Below are positions 31,368-39,810 of a stretch of 57,313 nucleotides of DNA, in pieces. The position numbers were made by a program, and so were the translations under genes. Under the pieces are notes generated by a model. That model had not been told where the DNA came from, did not search any database, and saw only the letters and a list, made by a program, of their open reading frames with translations. How positions within the stretch are numbered: position 1 is the first letter of the stretch; every line of letters begins with the position of its first letter. The stretch covers positions 1 through 57,313 of the forward strand of contig CADCUM010000124.1 in the NCBI GenBank assembly GCA_902805885.1, given 5' to 3'. This DNA is from an uncultured Nocardioides sp. Lineage in GTDB: Bacteria > Actinomycetota > Actinomycetes > Propionibacteriales > Nocardioidaceae.

Positions 31368-34040
31368 ATGGGATCGGACGACGGCGGGTGCCGGGTCGTG
31401 GTGGTGGGCGCGGGCGCGGGCGGGACACTGGTCGCCGCCCACCTCCTCACGGGGCTCACGTCCCGCTTCTGCGTCGAGCTGATCGACCCCTCCCCCGACA
31501 CCGGACGCGGTCCTGCCTACCGGACGCGCGACGACCGCCACCTGCTGAACGTGCCGGCATCCGGGATGTCCGCGCTGCCGCGGGATCCCGAGCACTTCCT
31601 GCGGTGGCTCCGCGCCCATCACGACCCCGGGTTCCAGCCGCACCAGTTCGCGCCGCGTCACGCCTACGGGGCGTACGTCGAGAGCCTGCTGACCGCTGCC
31701 TCCGACTTCCCCGGCAACGCTCGGCTGCTCCGGCGGCACGACCGCGTCGAGGACGTGACCATGGACGGCGACACGTTCCACGTGCACCTCGGCGGCGGCG
31801 AGCGGGTCGCGGCGCGGGCCGTGGTGCTGGCCCACGGCGCCCGCCCCGGTACGGCGTGGGCGCCGGCCGAGCTCCGGGAGGACCCTCGTCTGGTCAGCGA
31901 CCCGTGGACCCAGGACATCCCCGAGACGGGCGACCTGCTGATGCTCGGGGCGGGCCTGACGATGGTCGACCTCGTCATCCGCGCCGACCGTCCGGCCCGG
32001 ACGGTGCACGTGGTGTCGCGCAACGACGTCCTGCCGCAGGCCCACGTCCTGCCGACGACGCCGCCGGTGCCGCCGCCCCCGGGGATCACCCGCCTCCGCG
32101 AGCTGGACGACCTCCGGCGCGTCGTGCGTCGGCACGTCTCCGGCACCGTGGCAGAGACGGGCGACTGGCGGGCAGCGATCGACGGGCTGCGGCCGGTCAC
32201 GGCCCATCTGTGGCGGGGCCTGTCCGAGACCGACAAACGCCGTTTCATCGCCGAGGACGCCCGCGCGTGGGACACGCGCCGCCACCGCATGGCCCCCCTC
32301 ACCGCGCAGCGCTTCGAGGAGGTGGAGGGGTCCGGCCGGCTGCGCCGCCACCGGGGGACCATCGCCACCGTGCGGCCGAGGTGCGACGGGCTCGACGTCG
32401 TGCTGGGCGACGGCACCCAGCTGCGCGTGTCCGCCGTGGTCAACTGCACCGGCCCGGTCGGCACGGTCGCGGCCGACCCGCTCCTCAACCGGCTCGCCCA
32501 CACCGGGATGGTGCGCCCCGGCCCCGCGGGCCTGGGGATCGACACCGCCGAGGACGGCCGCGTCGTCGGGGTGCTCCCCGCCACTGTGCCCTTCCTGGCC
32601 GTCGGCAGCCTGCGGCGGGGCAACCTGTGGGAGTCCACGGCGATGCCGGAGATCCGCGAGCAGGCCTACGACGTCGCCCGCTCGGTCGTCCGCGCGCTCC
32701 AGGGCGAGTCCCGGCGCCGACCGGTGGACGCCTACGGCCTCACGCTGTCGACGACCGACGAGGCCGCCGATCGCTACAACGCCGGGCTGGGCCGTCTGCT
32801 GCGCCTCCAGGAGGGCGCCGAGGTCGAGCTGCGCGCGGCGGTCTCGCTGGATCCCGACTTCGCCCAGGCGCACGCCGCGCTGGCCCTGCTGGGCCACGAG
32901 TGGGGCGCCGACTGCGACTGGCGCGCCTCCCTGCAGGCCGCCCACCGGGCCGCGGCGGGGCGCGACCTCGACGACCGGGAGGCCGGCTTCCTCGAGGCCG
33001 TCACGACCCGCCTGCGCACCGACGAGGCGTCCGGCGCCGCGGCCCTCCTGCGGCACGTCCGGCTCTTCCCGCGCGACGCGCTCGCCGTCAGCGTGGCGGT
33101 GCCAACGGTCGCGTTCGGGGGGCTCACCTCCGGCACGCAGACGGCCGAGCTCGTGGAGTCGCTGGCGCGCGCCTATGGCGACGACTGGTGGTACGCCGGC
33201 CAGCTCGCCTTCTTCCGCCAGGACCAGGAGAGGTGGGGCGAGGCGGAGGAGCTGGCGTCGTACGCCCTGTCGGTGGAGCCGTCCTCCGGTCACGCGGTGC
33301 ACGCCCGCGCGCACGTCTTCTACGAGACGGGACGGCACGCGGACGGGCTCACCTGGCTCGACGAGTGGATCCGCGACCGGGGGCCGCAGGCCAACCACCG
33401 ATCGCACTTCTCCTGGCACGCCGCCCTCCACGAGCTGGCGCAGGACGACATCCTGGCCGTACGACGCCGGTGGGCGCGCGAGCTCGCGCCGCCCCTGGTC
33501 ACCGGCTCGCGCGCCGTCGTCGACAGCGGCTCGCTGCTCTGGCGCGGTCGCGTGACCGACACCGCCGCAGCGCTCGGCAGCGTCGACGACGTCCTGACTG
33601 CTGTCCCGGCCGGTTGGCTGGTCGATCCGCCCACCGCGTTCGCGGCCATGCACGTCGCGGTGCTGCTCGCTGCTGCGGACGACGCCCAGGGGCTGGCTGC
33701 CCTCCACCGGACGGCGCTGTCGAGCGAGGACCACGTCCGGCGCGAGGTCGTCGCACCGTTGTGCACGGGCCTGGCGGCCGTCGTGGAGGGCGCCTGGACC
33801 ACGGCCGCGTCGCTGCTGTCCGACGTGGTCGGGCGGCTCGACGCGCTGGGGGGCAGCCGCGCCCAGCGGGAGGTGGTCGAGGACACCCTGGTCCACGCGT
33901 GGGCGATGTCCGGCCGCGGCGACCTCGCGGCGGCGCTGCTCGACCACCGGCTGTCTCGACGGGTGTCCCCGCTCGACGCCCGACGACGGGCGGCCCTGCG
34001 GGTCGGCACGAGTGGCGGCCTCGACCTCGAGCACGCCTGA
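31368..34040 (+). CDS. Fusion of FAD/NAD(P)-binding domain with TTC38-like tetratricopeptide domain
   Basis: 890 residues with two unrelated halves. Residues 1-450 form an FAD/NAD(P)-binding protein of the COG4529/YdhS-like type. The dinucleotide loop is VVVVGAGAGG near residue 9, HLLNVPASGMSALP follows, then a second GAGLTMVDLVI loop and VNCTGPVGT near the end. Residues about 453-890 resemble whole TTC38-like TPR proteins: DAYGLTLSTTDEAADRYNAG, SLDPDFAQAHAALALLGHEW, RALxYxxD-type repeats and HARAHVFYETGRHADGLTWL. The frame is open throughout with no break at the joint. The first half may be an oxidoreductase; the second may bind a partner or small molecule. Function unknown; I know no characterised example of this fusion. 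Confidence 0.85.
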   Translation: MGSDDGGCRVVVVGAGAGGTLVAAHLLTGLTSRFCVELIDPSPDTGRGPAYRTRDDRHLLNVPASGMSALPRDPEHFLRWLRAHHDPGFQPHQFAPRHAYGAYVESLLTAASDFPGNARLLRRHDRVEDVTMDGDTFHVHLGGGERVAARAVVLAHGARPGTAWAPAELREDPRLVSDPWTQDIPETGDLLMLGAGLTMVDLVIRADRPARTVHVVSRNDVLPQAHVLPTTPPVPPPPGITRLRELDDLRRVVRRHVSGTVAETGDWRAAIDGLRPVTAHLWRGLSETDKRRFIAEDARAWDTRRHRMAPLTAQRFEEVEGSGRLRRHRGTIATVRPRCDGLDVVLGDGTQLRVSAVVNCTGPVGTVAADPLLNRLAHTGMVRPGPAGLGIDTAEDGRVVGVLPATVPFLAVGSLRRGNLWESTAMPEIREQAYDVARSVVRALQGESRRRPVDAYGLTLSTTDEAADRYNAGLGRLLRLQEGAEVELRAAVSLDPDFAQAHAALALLGHEWGADCDWRASLQAAHRAAAGRDLDDREAGFLEAVTTRLRTDEASGAAALLRHVRLFPRDALAVSVAVPTVAFGGLTSGTQTAELVESLARAYGDDWWYAGQLAFFRQDQERWGEAEELASYALSVEPSSGHAVHARAHVFYETGRHADGLTWLDEWIRDRGPQANHRSHFSWHAALHELAQDDILAVRRRWARELAPPLVTGSRAVVDSGSLLWRGRVTDTAAALGSVDDVLTAVPAGWLVDPPTAFAAMHVAVLLAAADDAQGLAALHRTALSSEDHVRREVVAPLCTGLAAVVEGAWTTAASLLSDVVGRLDALGGSRAQREVVEDTLVHAWAMSGRGDLAAALLDHRLSRRVSPLDARRRAALRVGTSGGLDLEHA

Positions 34041-34051
34041 GGACGCCCGCC

Positions 34052-34198
34052 GTGACGCTCTCGCCTGCCACCGTCGTCGCCGGGTCGACGCTGGTGCTCC
34101 TCACGCTCGGTGAGCAGTTCCTGCAGCTCGGCGCGGGTGCTGCGGCGTACGGCGCCGCGTGGTGGCTGCTACGCCGGCCGCACCGGGCCGAGCGCTGA
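34052..34198 (+). CDS. Very small membrane protein next to the FAD-TTC38 fusion
   Basis: 48 residues starting at GTG 34052 with GAGGA 9 bases upstream. It has one hydrophobic helix (TVVAGSTLVLLTLG) and a second weaker one ending in a basic RRPHRAER tail. It begins 11 bases after the fusion gene and is probably co-transcribed. No family recognised; a possible membrane anchor or partner for the fusion protein. Confidence 0.5.
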   Translation: MTLSPATVVAGSTLVLLTLGEQFLQLGAGAAAYGAAWWLLRRPHRAER

Positions 34199-34206
34199 CG
34201 GGCCGG

Positions 34207-35403
34207 TCACGCGGACAGCGCGGCAGGGCGCCGCTCGGCCCGGCGACGGGCGAGTGCGGCCCGCGCCGTACGGCGGAAGCCCTCGGGCGGCGCGGACAGC
34301 CGGAACACCTTGTGCCAAGCGCTCGCGACCTGCTTCGGGAGCGGCGCGGTGTGGTAGCGCAGCCCGAAGGACTCGAAGAGCTCGCGGACCGGGCCGGCGA
34401 TCTCGCCGTAGCGGTTGCTCGGGAGGTCCGGGAAGATGTGGTGCTCGATCTGGTGGGACAGGTTGCCGCACAGGACGTGGACCAGCGGGGAGCCGGAGAT
34501 GTTCGCCGACCCGAGCATCTGGCGGAGGTACCACTGGCCCCGCGACTCCGACTCGTCGAGCTCGTCCACCTCGAACGTCGAGACGCCCTCGGGGAAGTGC
34601 CCGCACATGATCACGCTGTGCGACCAGACGTTGCGCACGAGGTTGGCCGTCAGGTTGGCGGTGAACGTCGATCGTGCCGAACCGGTGGGGGCCGACACGA
34701 GCGGGTGCACGACGAAGTCACGGAACGCGTGCCGGGCCGCACGGCCGATGGTGCTGCGCGCCTCCCGCTTGAGCTCGGGCGTGAGCCCCTTGCCCTCGCG
34801 CAGCTGCGTGCCGAAGTCGAGGTCGTACATCGCGATGCCGTACTCGAAGATGCAGGCGTTGACGAAGTTCCAGAACGGCTGGACGAGGTGCCGCGGCTCC
34901 CACTCCTGCGCCTCGTCGACCCGCATGATCCCGTAGCCGAGGTCGTTGTCCTTGCCGAGGACGTTGGTGTTGACGTGGTGGCGGTCGTTGTGGGACCGCT
35001 GCCACTGCTCCGGCGGTGAGGCGTGGTCCCACTCCCACGTGGACGAGTGGATCTTGGGGTCCCGCATCCAGTCCCACTGCCCGTGCAGGACGTTGTGCCC
35101 GATCTCCATGTTGTCGAGGATCTTCGCCAGCGCGAGCGCGGAGGTCCCGAGCAGCCAGAGCGGCCGGCGGCGACTGCCGAGGAGGAGCACGCGACCGCCG
35201 ACCTCGAGCGAGCGCTGGACGGCGATGACCCGCCGGATGTACGCCGCGTCCCGGGCACCCCGGTCGTCGAGGACCTGCTGGCGCAGTTCGTCCAGGCGTC
35301 GTCCCAGCTCGTCCACCTCGGCCTGGCTGAGGTCGTCGTACGAGCGGTGCTTCACCGGGGCGGTGCGGGCGGACGAGGCCGCCGGGTCCAGGAGCGTGGG
35401 CAT
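34207..35403 (-). CDS. Membrane fatty-acid (acyl-CoA) desaturase
   Basis: 398 residues with the three histidine boxes of membrane diiron desaturases: GHNVLHG, HNDRHH and HQIEHH. Hydrophobic segments between them give the usual hairpin topology. It probably introduces a double bond into acyl-CoA or phospholipid acyl chains. It is a paralogue of the desaturase at 48930-50147 but has no reductase beside it, so it may borrow the reductase from that operon. It converges closely on the FAD-TTC38 unit (8 bases). Confidence 0.93.
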   Translation of the reverse strand: MPTLLDPAASSARTAPVKHRSYDDLSQAEVDELGRRLDELRQQVLDDRGARDAAYIRRVIAVQRSLEVGGRVLLLGSRRRPLWLLGTSALALAKILDNMEIGHNVLHGQWDWMRDPKIHSSTWEWDHASPPEQWQRSHNDRHHVNTNVLGKDNDLGYGIMRVDEAQEWEPRHLVQPFWNFVNACIFEYGIAMYDLDFGTQLREGKGLTPELKREARSTIGRAARHAFRDFVVHPLVSAPTGSARSTFTANLTANLVRNVWSHSVIMCGHFPEGVSTFEVDELDESESRGQWYLRQMLGSANISGSPLVHVLCGNLSHQIEHHIFPDLPSNRYGEIAGPVRELFESFGLRYHTAPLPKQVASAWHKVFRLSAPPEGFRRTARAALARRRAERRPAALSA

Positions 35404-35536
35404 GGGGTGAAGGGTGCCCGATCCGGGGCGGCGCATGCGCATCACAGGGCCGGGCACCGACCGTGGGCGCCGCGGGGTCGCCCACAGGGGTGGAACGGGT
35501 GGGATGGGTTGCGCGAGGGCGGGTACCGGTGAGGGC

Positions 35537-35689
35537 ATGACCGAAGGACAGCAGAACGACGACCAGGACGCCGAGCCGCCGACACCGGACGGCAAGGAAC
35601 CTGACACCGACCAGCTCGACCCACGGTCGGAGCCGGCGAGCCACCCCGATCCGGAGCCCGGAGCGGGCGACGGAGGGACCGGCTCGTAA
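35537..35689 (+). CDS. Small acidic hydrophilic protein
   Basis: 50 residues, mostly Asp, Glu, Pro, Gly and Gln (MTEGQQNDDQDAEPPTPDG...), without secondary-structure signals. A GGTGAGGG lies close to the ATG. It resembles the 58-residue acidic protein at 26088 in composition only. It precedes the envelope operon by 49 bases. Low-complexity proteins are hard to validate from sequence. Confidence 0.5.
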   Translation: MTEGQQNDDQDAEPPTPDGKEPDTDQLDPRSEPASHPDPEPGAGDGGTGS

Positions 35690-35738
35690 CGAACGGTCAA
35701 CACCGACAGCAGATCGATCCACGTACTCAGGAGGACTG

Positions 35739-36761
35739 ATGACGACAGGGACAGGCAACACCCCCGACAGCGGTGGCACGTTCGGCACCGGCACGACCGG
35801 TGGCTACGGCACCGGAGGCGGCTTCGGCACCAGCGACACCGGTGCGCACGAGACCACCGGCACCGGCTACGAGAGCACGGGCTACGAGAGCACCGGCACC
35901 ACCGGCTACGAGACCAGCGACAGCGGCACCTCCGACAGCGGCGCGAAGGACAAGGCCAAGGAGGCTGCCTCCACGGCCGCCGACCAGGGCAAGCAGGTCG
36001 CCGGCACGGCCAAGGAGGAGGCGGCGAACGTCGCCGGGACCGCCAAGGAGCAGGCACGCAACGTCGTCGGCGACACCGTGTCGCAGGTCCGCAACCAGGT
36101 CGGTGGCCAGGCCACGACCGGCCGCGACAAGGCCGCGACCACCCTGCGCACGCTCGGCGACGACCTCGAGAAGATGGTGCAGGGCGAGGGCTCCGGCGAG
36201 GGCATGGCGGCCGACATCGCCCGCGAGGTCTCGACCCGGGTCAAGTCGTTCAGCAACCAGCTGGAGAGCAAGGAGCCGACCGAGCTGCTCGAGGACGTGC
36301 GCCGCTTCGCGCGCCGCAAGCCGGGCATGTTCCTGCTCGGCGCGCTGGCGGCCGGGGTGGCCGTGGGCCGCGCCTTCCGCGCCACCGCCGACGGCGCCGC
36401 CATGGCGTCGCTGGGCCAGCCCAGCACGACCGACACCTACGGCTCCGACTACGGCGCCGGCACCTACGGCGCGGCAGGCACGACCACGGGCACCGCGGCG
36501 GCCGGGGGCTACTCGACCGGCGCGGCGTCGCCGGCCTCCACCTCGGGCTTCGGCACCGAGTCCACCACCGGTGGCGGGTTCTCCAGCGCCGCTGACGACC
36601 CGGACCCGCTGTTCGGCGACCACGGCACGCACGCGAGCACGAACCGTCCCGGCACCACCGGCGGCGACGGGCTCGACCCGAGCCCCACGCTGACCACGCC
36701 GGCCAGCACCGACTCGCCCACCACCGGGCTGTCGGGCCAGCGCACGCAGGACACGCTGTGA
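35739..36761 (+). CDS. Low-complexity, LEA-like membrane-associated protein
   Basis: 340 residues. Residues 1-65 are Gly/Thr/Ser/Tyr repeats (GTGTTGGYGTGGGFG). Residues 66-120 are alanine/lysine-rich amphipathic 11-mer-like repeats (KDKAKEAASTAAD, VAGTAKEEA), similar to LEA or apolipoprotein helices. A helical domain follows, with one hydrophobic segment (RKPGMFLLGALAAGVAVG) around residue 190. The C-terminal third is again Gly/Thr/Ser-rich. It starts after a strong AGGAGGA and overlaps the holin-family gene by GTGA. A role in envelope stress or membrane protection is a guess from composition and neighbours. Confidence 0.8.
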   Translation: MTTGTGNTPDSGGTFGTGTTGGYGTGGGFGTSDTGAHETTGTGYESTGYESTGTTGYETSDSGTSDSGAKDKAKEAASTAADQGKQVAGTAKEEAANVAGTAKEQARNVVGDTVSQVRNQVGGQATTGRDKAATTLRTLGDDLEKMVQGEGSGEGMAADIAREVSTRVKSFSNQLESKEPTELLEDVRRFARRKPGMFLLGALAAGVAVGRAFRATADGAAMASLGQPSTTDTYGSDYGAGTYGAAGTTTGTAAAGGYSTGAASPASTSGFGTESTTGGGFSSAADDPDPLFGDHGTHASTNRPGTTGGDGLDPSPTLTTPASTDSPTTGLSGQRTQDTL

Positions 36762-37219
36762 GTGGGGCGACCGAGTTCGACCCCGGATCCGGAGGCGTCG
36801 AACACACGACGACGTCGTACACCACGACCGGCACCGGCGGCGACGACCGCAGCCTCGGCCAGATCGTCGGTGACCTCACCAACGACCTGACCACGCTGGT
36901 CAAGCAGGAGCTCGCGCTCGCCAAGACCGAGCTCAAGGAGGAGGCCGGCAAGGCCGGCAAGGGCGCCGGCATGCTCGCCGGGGCCGGTGTGGTCGGGCAC
37001 GTCGCGCTGATCACGCTGTCGATCGCCCTGGGCTACCTGATCTCGCGGGTGGTCGACCTGGACATCGCCTTCTTCATCGTCACGCTCCTCTGGGTCGTCA
37101 TCGCCGCCGTCCTGGCGTCGATGGGCAAGAAGGAGCTCAAGAACGCAAACCCGCAGCTGCCGGAGACGCAGCAGACACTCAAGGAGGACGCGGCATGGGC
37201 CAGAGCACAGAAGAACTGA
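36758..37219 (+). CDS. Phage holin family (PF07332-type) membrane protein
   Basis: 153 residues. It has the family core LVKQELALAKTELKEEAGKAGKGAG followed by two transmembrane helices (AGVVGHVALITLSIALGYLI and IAFFIVTLLWVVIAAVLASM) and a charged tail. Despite the name, chromosomal actinobacterial members sit in envelope operons with DUF3618 proteins rather than in prophages, and no phage gene is near. GTG start overlaps the upstream stop; its 3' end overlaps the DUF3618 gene by 25 bases. Confidence 0.88.
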   Translation: MSGATEFDPGSGGVEHTTTSYTTTGTGGDDRSLGQIVGDLTNDLTTLVKQELALAKTELKEEAGKAGKGAGMLAGAGVVGHVALITLSIALGYLISRVVDLDIAFFIVTLLWVVIAAVLASMGKKELKNANPQLPETQQTLKEDAAWARAQKN

Positions 37220-37845
37220 GCAACGAGATCGCCGAGACGCGGGCATCGATGACGCAGAACGTCGACGCGTTGCAGGACAAGGTCAGCCCGTCCGCCATCG
37301 TCGAGCGTCGCAAGGAGGCCGCTCGCGGCCGCTTCCGAGGAGTGAAGGACAAGGTCATGGGAGTGCACTCGTCAGTTGCCGACACGACCAGCAGCACCGC
37401 GGGCTCCGCCTCCGGTGCGATGGGGTCGGCCAAGGACAGCGCCACCGGCGCCGTCGGGTCCGCCAAGGACTCCGTGACCGGCGCCGCCGGGTCGGTGAAG
37501 GACACCGCCGCGGGGCTGCCGTCCACCGCGCAGGACAAGGTCCAGGGCGCTCCCCTCGCCGCTGGTCTGGTCGCCTTCGGCGCCGGGCTGGTGGTCGCGG
37601 CCCTGATCCCCGCCTCCGAGAAGGAGGCGGTCGCCGCCGGCCAGCTGGGCGAGAAGATCCAGCCGATGGTCGACGACGTCAAGGCCAAGGGCCAGGAGAT
37701 CGCCCAGGAGGTCAAGGAGAACGTGTCCGGGACCGCCCAGGAAGCCGTCCAGGAGGTCAAGGACCAGGCCACGCAGAGCGCTGACCGGGTCAAGTCCGAG
37801 GGTCAGTCCGGAGTGGACGAGGTCCGCTCCACCACGCAGAGCTGA
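37195..37845 (+). CDS. DUF3618 domain protein
   Basis: 216 residues. The N-terminal DUF3618 region reads LSNEIAETRASMTQNVDALQ, then DKVSPSAIVERRK. A Ser/Gly/Ala/Lys repeat stretch (GSAKDSATGAVGSAKDS) leads to a transmembrane helix (APLAAGLVAFGAGLVVAAL, about residues 120-140). The C terminus is an amphipathic Lys/Glu/Gln-rich helix. Probably a membrane-anchored cytoplasmic or periplasmic helical protein acting with the holin-like partner. A strong hairpin terminator follows. Confidence 0.86.
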   Translation: MGQSTEELSNEIAETRASMTQNVDALQDKVSPSAIVERRKEAARGRFRGVKDKVMGVHSSVADTTSSTAGSASGAMGSAKDSATGAVGSAKDSVTGAAGSVKDTAAGLPSTAQDKVQGAPLAAGLVAFGAGLVVAALIPASEKEAVAAGQLGEKIQPMVDDVKAKGQEIAQEVKENVSGTAQEAVQEVKDQATQSADRVKSEGQSGVDEVRSTTQS

Positions 37846-37854
37846 TCCACCTGC

Positions 37855-37891
37855 GAGCCGTCGACCGTCCCACGGGGACGGTCGGCGGCTC
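37855..37891 (+). terminator. Strong hairpin terminator of the envelope operon
   Basis: GAGCCGTCGACCGTCCC pairs with GGGGACGGTCGGCGGCTC around a short CAC-type loop (one mismatch), starting 10 bases after the DUF3618 stop and followed by GTTGCTTTCC. This is the clearest terminator in the window. Confidence 0.8.
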
Positions 37892-37968
37892 GTTGCTTTC
37901 CCCACCACTGGTGCACCCGGGCCTGTGGGAACGTGGATCGGACCCCGTCGCCCACCGAGAGGCACGTC

Positions 37969-38898
37969 ATGGCACCCGCAACAGGCGAGACTCCGCTCCG
38001 CGCGCTGGAGCTGACCCGGACGACCGTCCACCGCGACGGCATCGACCTCGCGGTGTGGGAGGGCGGCAGCCCCGACGGGCCCACCGTGGTGATGGTGCAC
38101 GGCTGGCCCGACACCCACCGGCTGTGGCTCGGCGTCGCCGCCCTGCTCGCCGACGACTTCCGGGTGGTCCTCTACGACACCCGCGGACAGGGCGGCTCCC
38201 CCGCTGGGGAAGCCTCCGACTTCACCCTGCCCACGCTCGCGGCTGACCTCTTCGCCGTGCTCGACGCCGTCAGCCCGGAGCAGCCGGTGCACGTGGTGGG
38301 CCACGACTGGGGGTCGGTCCAGGCGTGGGAGGCCGTCTGCGAGCCCGGAGCGGAGGCGCGGATCGCGTCGTTCACCTCGATGAGCGGGCCGAACCTCGAC
38401 CACCTCTCGGCGTGGGCCCGCCGCTCGCTGGCGAACCCCACCCCCGCCGGCGTGGGAGCCGTCCTCGCCCAGGCGGCGTCGTCGTCGTACATCCCGTTCT
38501 TCGTCTCTCCGCTGGCACCGCCGGTGCTGCGCGCCCTCGGCAACCGCGCGCGGTGGCGCCGCCTGGTGGCCGCCGGCGAGGGCGGCGACCTGGTCCCCGA
38601 CGGGCACTCCCCCACCATCGCGGACGACATGGTGTCGGGGTTGCGCTACTACCGCGCCAACGTGCTCCGGGCACCGGGCCGGCCCCGGGAACGGCGCACG
38701 ACGGTCCCGGTGCTGCAGCTGGTGCTCACCCGCGACCCGGCCATCCGCGAGGCCTCGCTGCACGAGAGCGACCGCTGGTGCGAGCACCTCGAGCGGCGCC
38801 ACCTCCCCTACGGCCACTGGGCACCGCTCAGCGAGCCGGCGGTCGTCGCCGCGGAGACGCGCGGCTTCGTCCGCCGCGTCACCGACGGAGCCGTCTGA
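37969..38898 (+). CDS. Alpha/beta fold hydrolase (epoxide hydrolase-like)
   Basis: 309 residues. The oxyanion-hole HGWPD and the nucleophile elbow VGHDWGS place an aspartate, not a serine, at the nucleophile position, as in epoxide hydrolases and dehalogenases. A late histidine in YGHWAPL completes the triad. A lid region lies between. The ATG 37969 with GAGAGG upstream is preferred to an in-frame GTG at 37933. It converges on the MBL hydrolase gene. Substrate unknown. Confidence 0.88.
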   Translation: MAPATGETPLRALELTRTTVHRDGIDLAVWEGGSPDGPTVVMVHGWPDTHRLWLGVAALLADDFRVVLYDTRGQGGSPAGEASDFTLPTLAADLFAVLDAVSPEQPVHVVGHDWGSVQAWEAVCEPGAEARIASFTSMSGPNLDHLSAWARRSLANPTPAGVGAVLAQAASSSYIPFFVSPLAPPVLRALGNRARWRRLVAAGEGGDLVPDGHSPTIADDMVSGLRYYRANVLRAPGRPRERRTTVPVLQLVLTRDPAIREASLHESDRWCEHLERRHLPYGHWAPLSEPAVVAAETRGFVRRVTDGAV

Positions 38899-38905
38899 GA
38901 CGGAC

Positions 38906-39697
38906 TCAGGGCTCCAGACTGACGACGTCGCCGTGGCGCGGTGCACGCACGGCGGTGGGCAGTCCCCGCGCGGCCACCCGCTCGAGGAAGTCCGACAGCG
39001 GTGAGCGGAACACGCCGTAGTCGTCGTGGTGGACGGGCACCGTGACCCGCGGTCGCGTGCGCGCCACGAAGTCCGCCCCCATCTCGCCGTCCATCGTGAC
39101 CATCCGCAGCAGCACCCGCGTCCCGCCGAGGTGCACGACCGCGGCGTCGATGTCGGGGTAGCGCTCGCTGACCTCCTCGACGTGGCCGCCGGTCAGGGTG
39201 TCCCCGCTGATGTAGACGCGTCGTACGACGTCGCCGCCGACGCGGTGCTCGAGCATGCTCCCCATGACGGGCGGGAGCAGCGTGCCCAGGACGCCGCGGG
39301 CGTGCACCGCCGGCAGGGCCGTCACCGCCAGCTCCTCGCCGTCCTTGACCAGGACGTGCTGCTGCCACGTCTCCAGCGCCTGCGTCGCGAAGCCCCAGCG
39401 GTCGAGCCGTCGTACGGCGTGGGGCGTGGACAGGATCGGCGGGCTCCGGTCCAGCCGCGCCTTCGCCACCCGGTCGAAGTGGTCACCGTGCAGGTGCGAC
39501 AGCACGACCGCGTCGAGCGGTGGCAGCTGCTCCGGCTCCAGCGCGGGCTGGGTGAGCCGCTTGGTCGACAGGCCGTAGCCGAGGTAGGCGCGTTGCCCGC
39601 GATGCAGGAAGTTGGGATCGGTCAGCAGGGTGAACGACCCGAGGGTGATCACGGTCGTCGCGGTGCCGATGAAGTGCAGCTGGGACGGACCGGGCAT
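38906..39697 (-). CDS. MBL-fold metallo-hydrolase (UlaG/NAPE-PLD-like)
   Basis: 263 residues. The metal motif HLHGDHFD, an upstream ITLGSFTLLTDPNF strand and later histidines (PAVHARG, YISGDT, VPVHHDDYG) define a metallo-beta-lactamase fold hydrolase. The arrangement resembles L-ascorbate lactonase UlaG or NAPE-PLD rather than a beta-lactamase. AAGGAGG precedes the ATG. It is divergent from the SplB-like gene. Confidence 0.88.
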   Translation of the reverse strand: MPGPSQLHFIGTATTVITLGSFTLLTDPNFLHRGQRAYLGYGLSTKRLTQPALEPEQLPPLDAVVLSHLHGDHFDRVAKARLDRSPPILSTPHAVRRLDRWGFATQALETWQQHVLVKDGEELAVTALPAVHARGVLGTLLPPVMGSMLEHRVGGDVVRRVYISGDTLTGGHVEEVSERYPDIDAAVVHLGGTRVLLRMVTMDGEMGADFVARTRPRVTVPVHHDDYGVFRSPLSDFLERVAARGLPTAVRAPRHGDVVSLEP

Positions 39698-39810
39698 CTG
39701 GTCCTCCTTCCGGGAGCGGGCGCGGTGCTCTCGGTACCCGCCTGCGCAGGAAGCACCACTCGCAGGGCTCCGGAGGGAAGCACCGTCGCGCTCGCGCTGT
39801 TGAGGAGGAT

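Noticed and set aside
31350..34034. 894-codon open frame on the minus strand opposite the FAD-TTC38 gene
   Set aside because: Antisense shadow: low-complexity Arg/Gly/His/Val text without domains, while the plus strand encodes recognisable domains with third-position GC bias.
36758..37219. Holin annotation as evidence for a prophage
   Set aside because: No phage structural, integrase or lysis genes nearby; this holin family is common in actinobacterial envelope operons.
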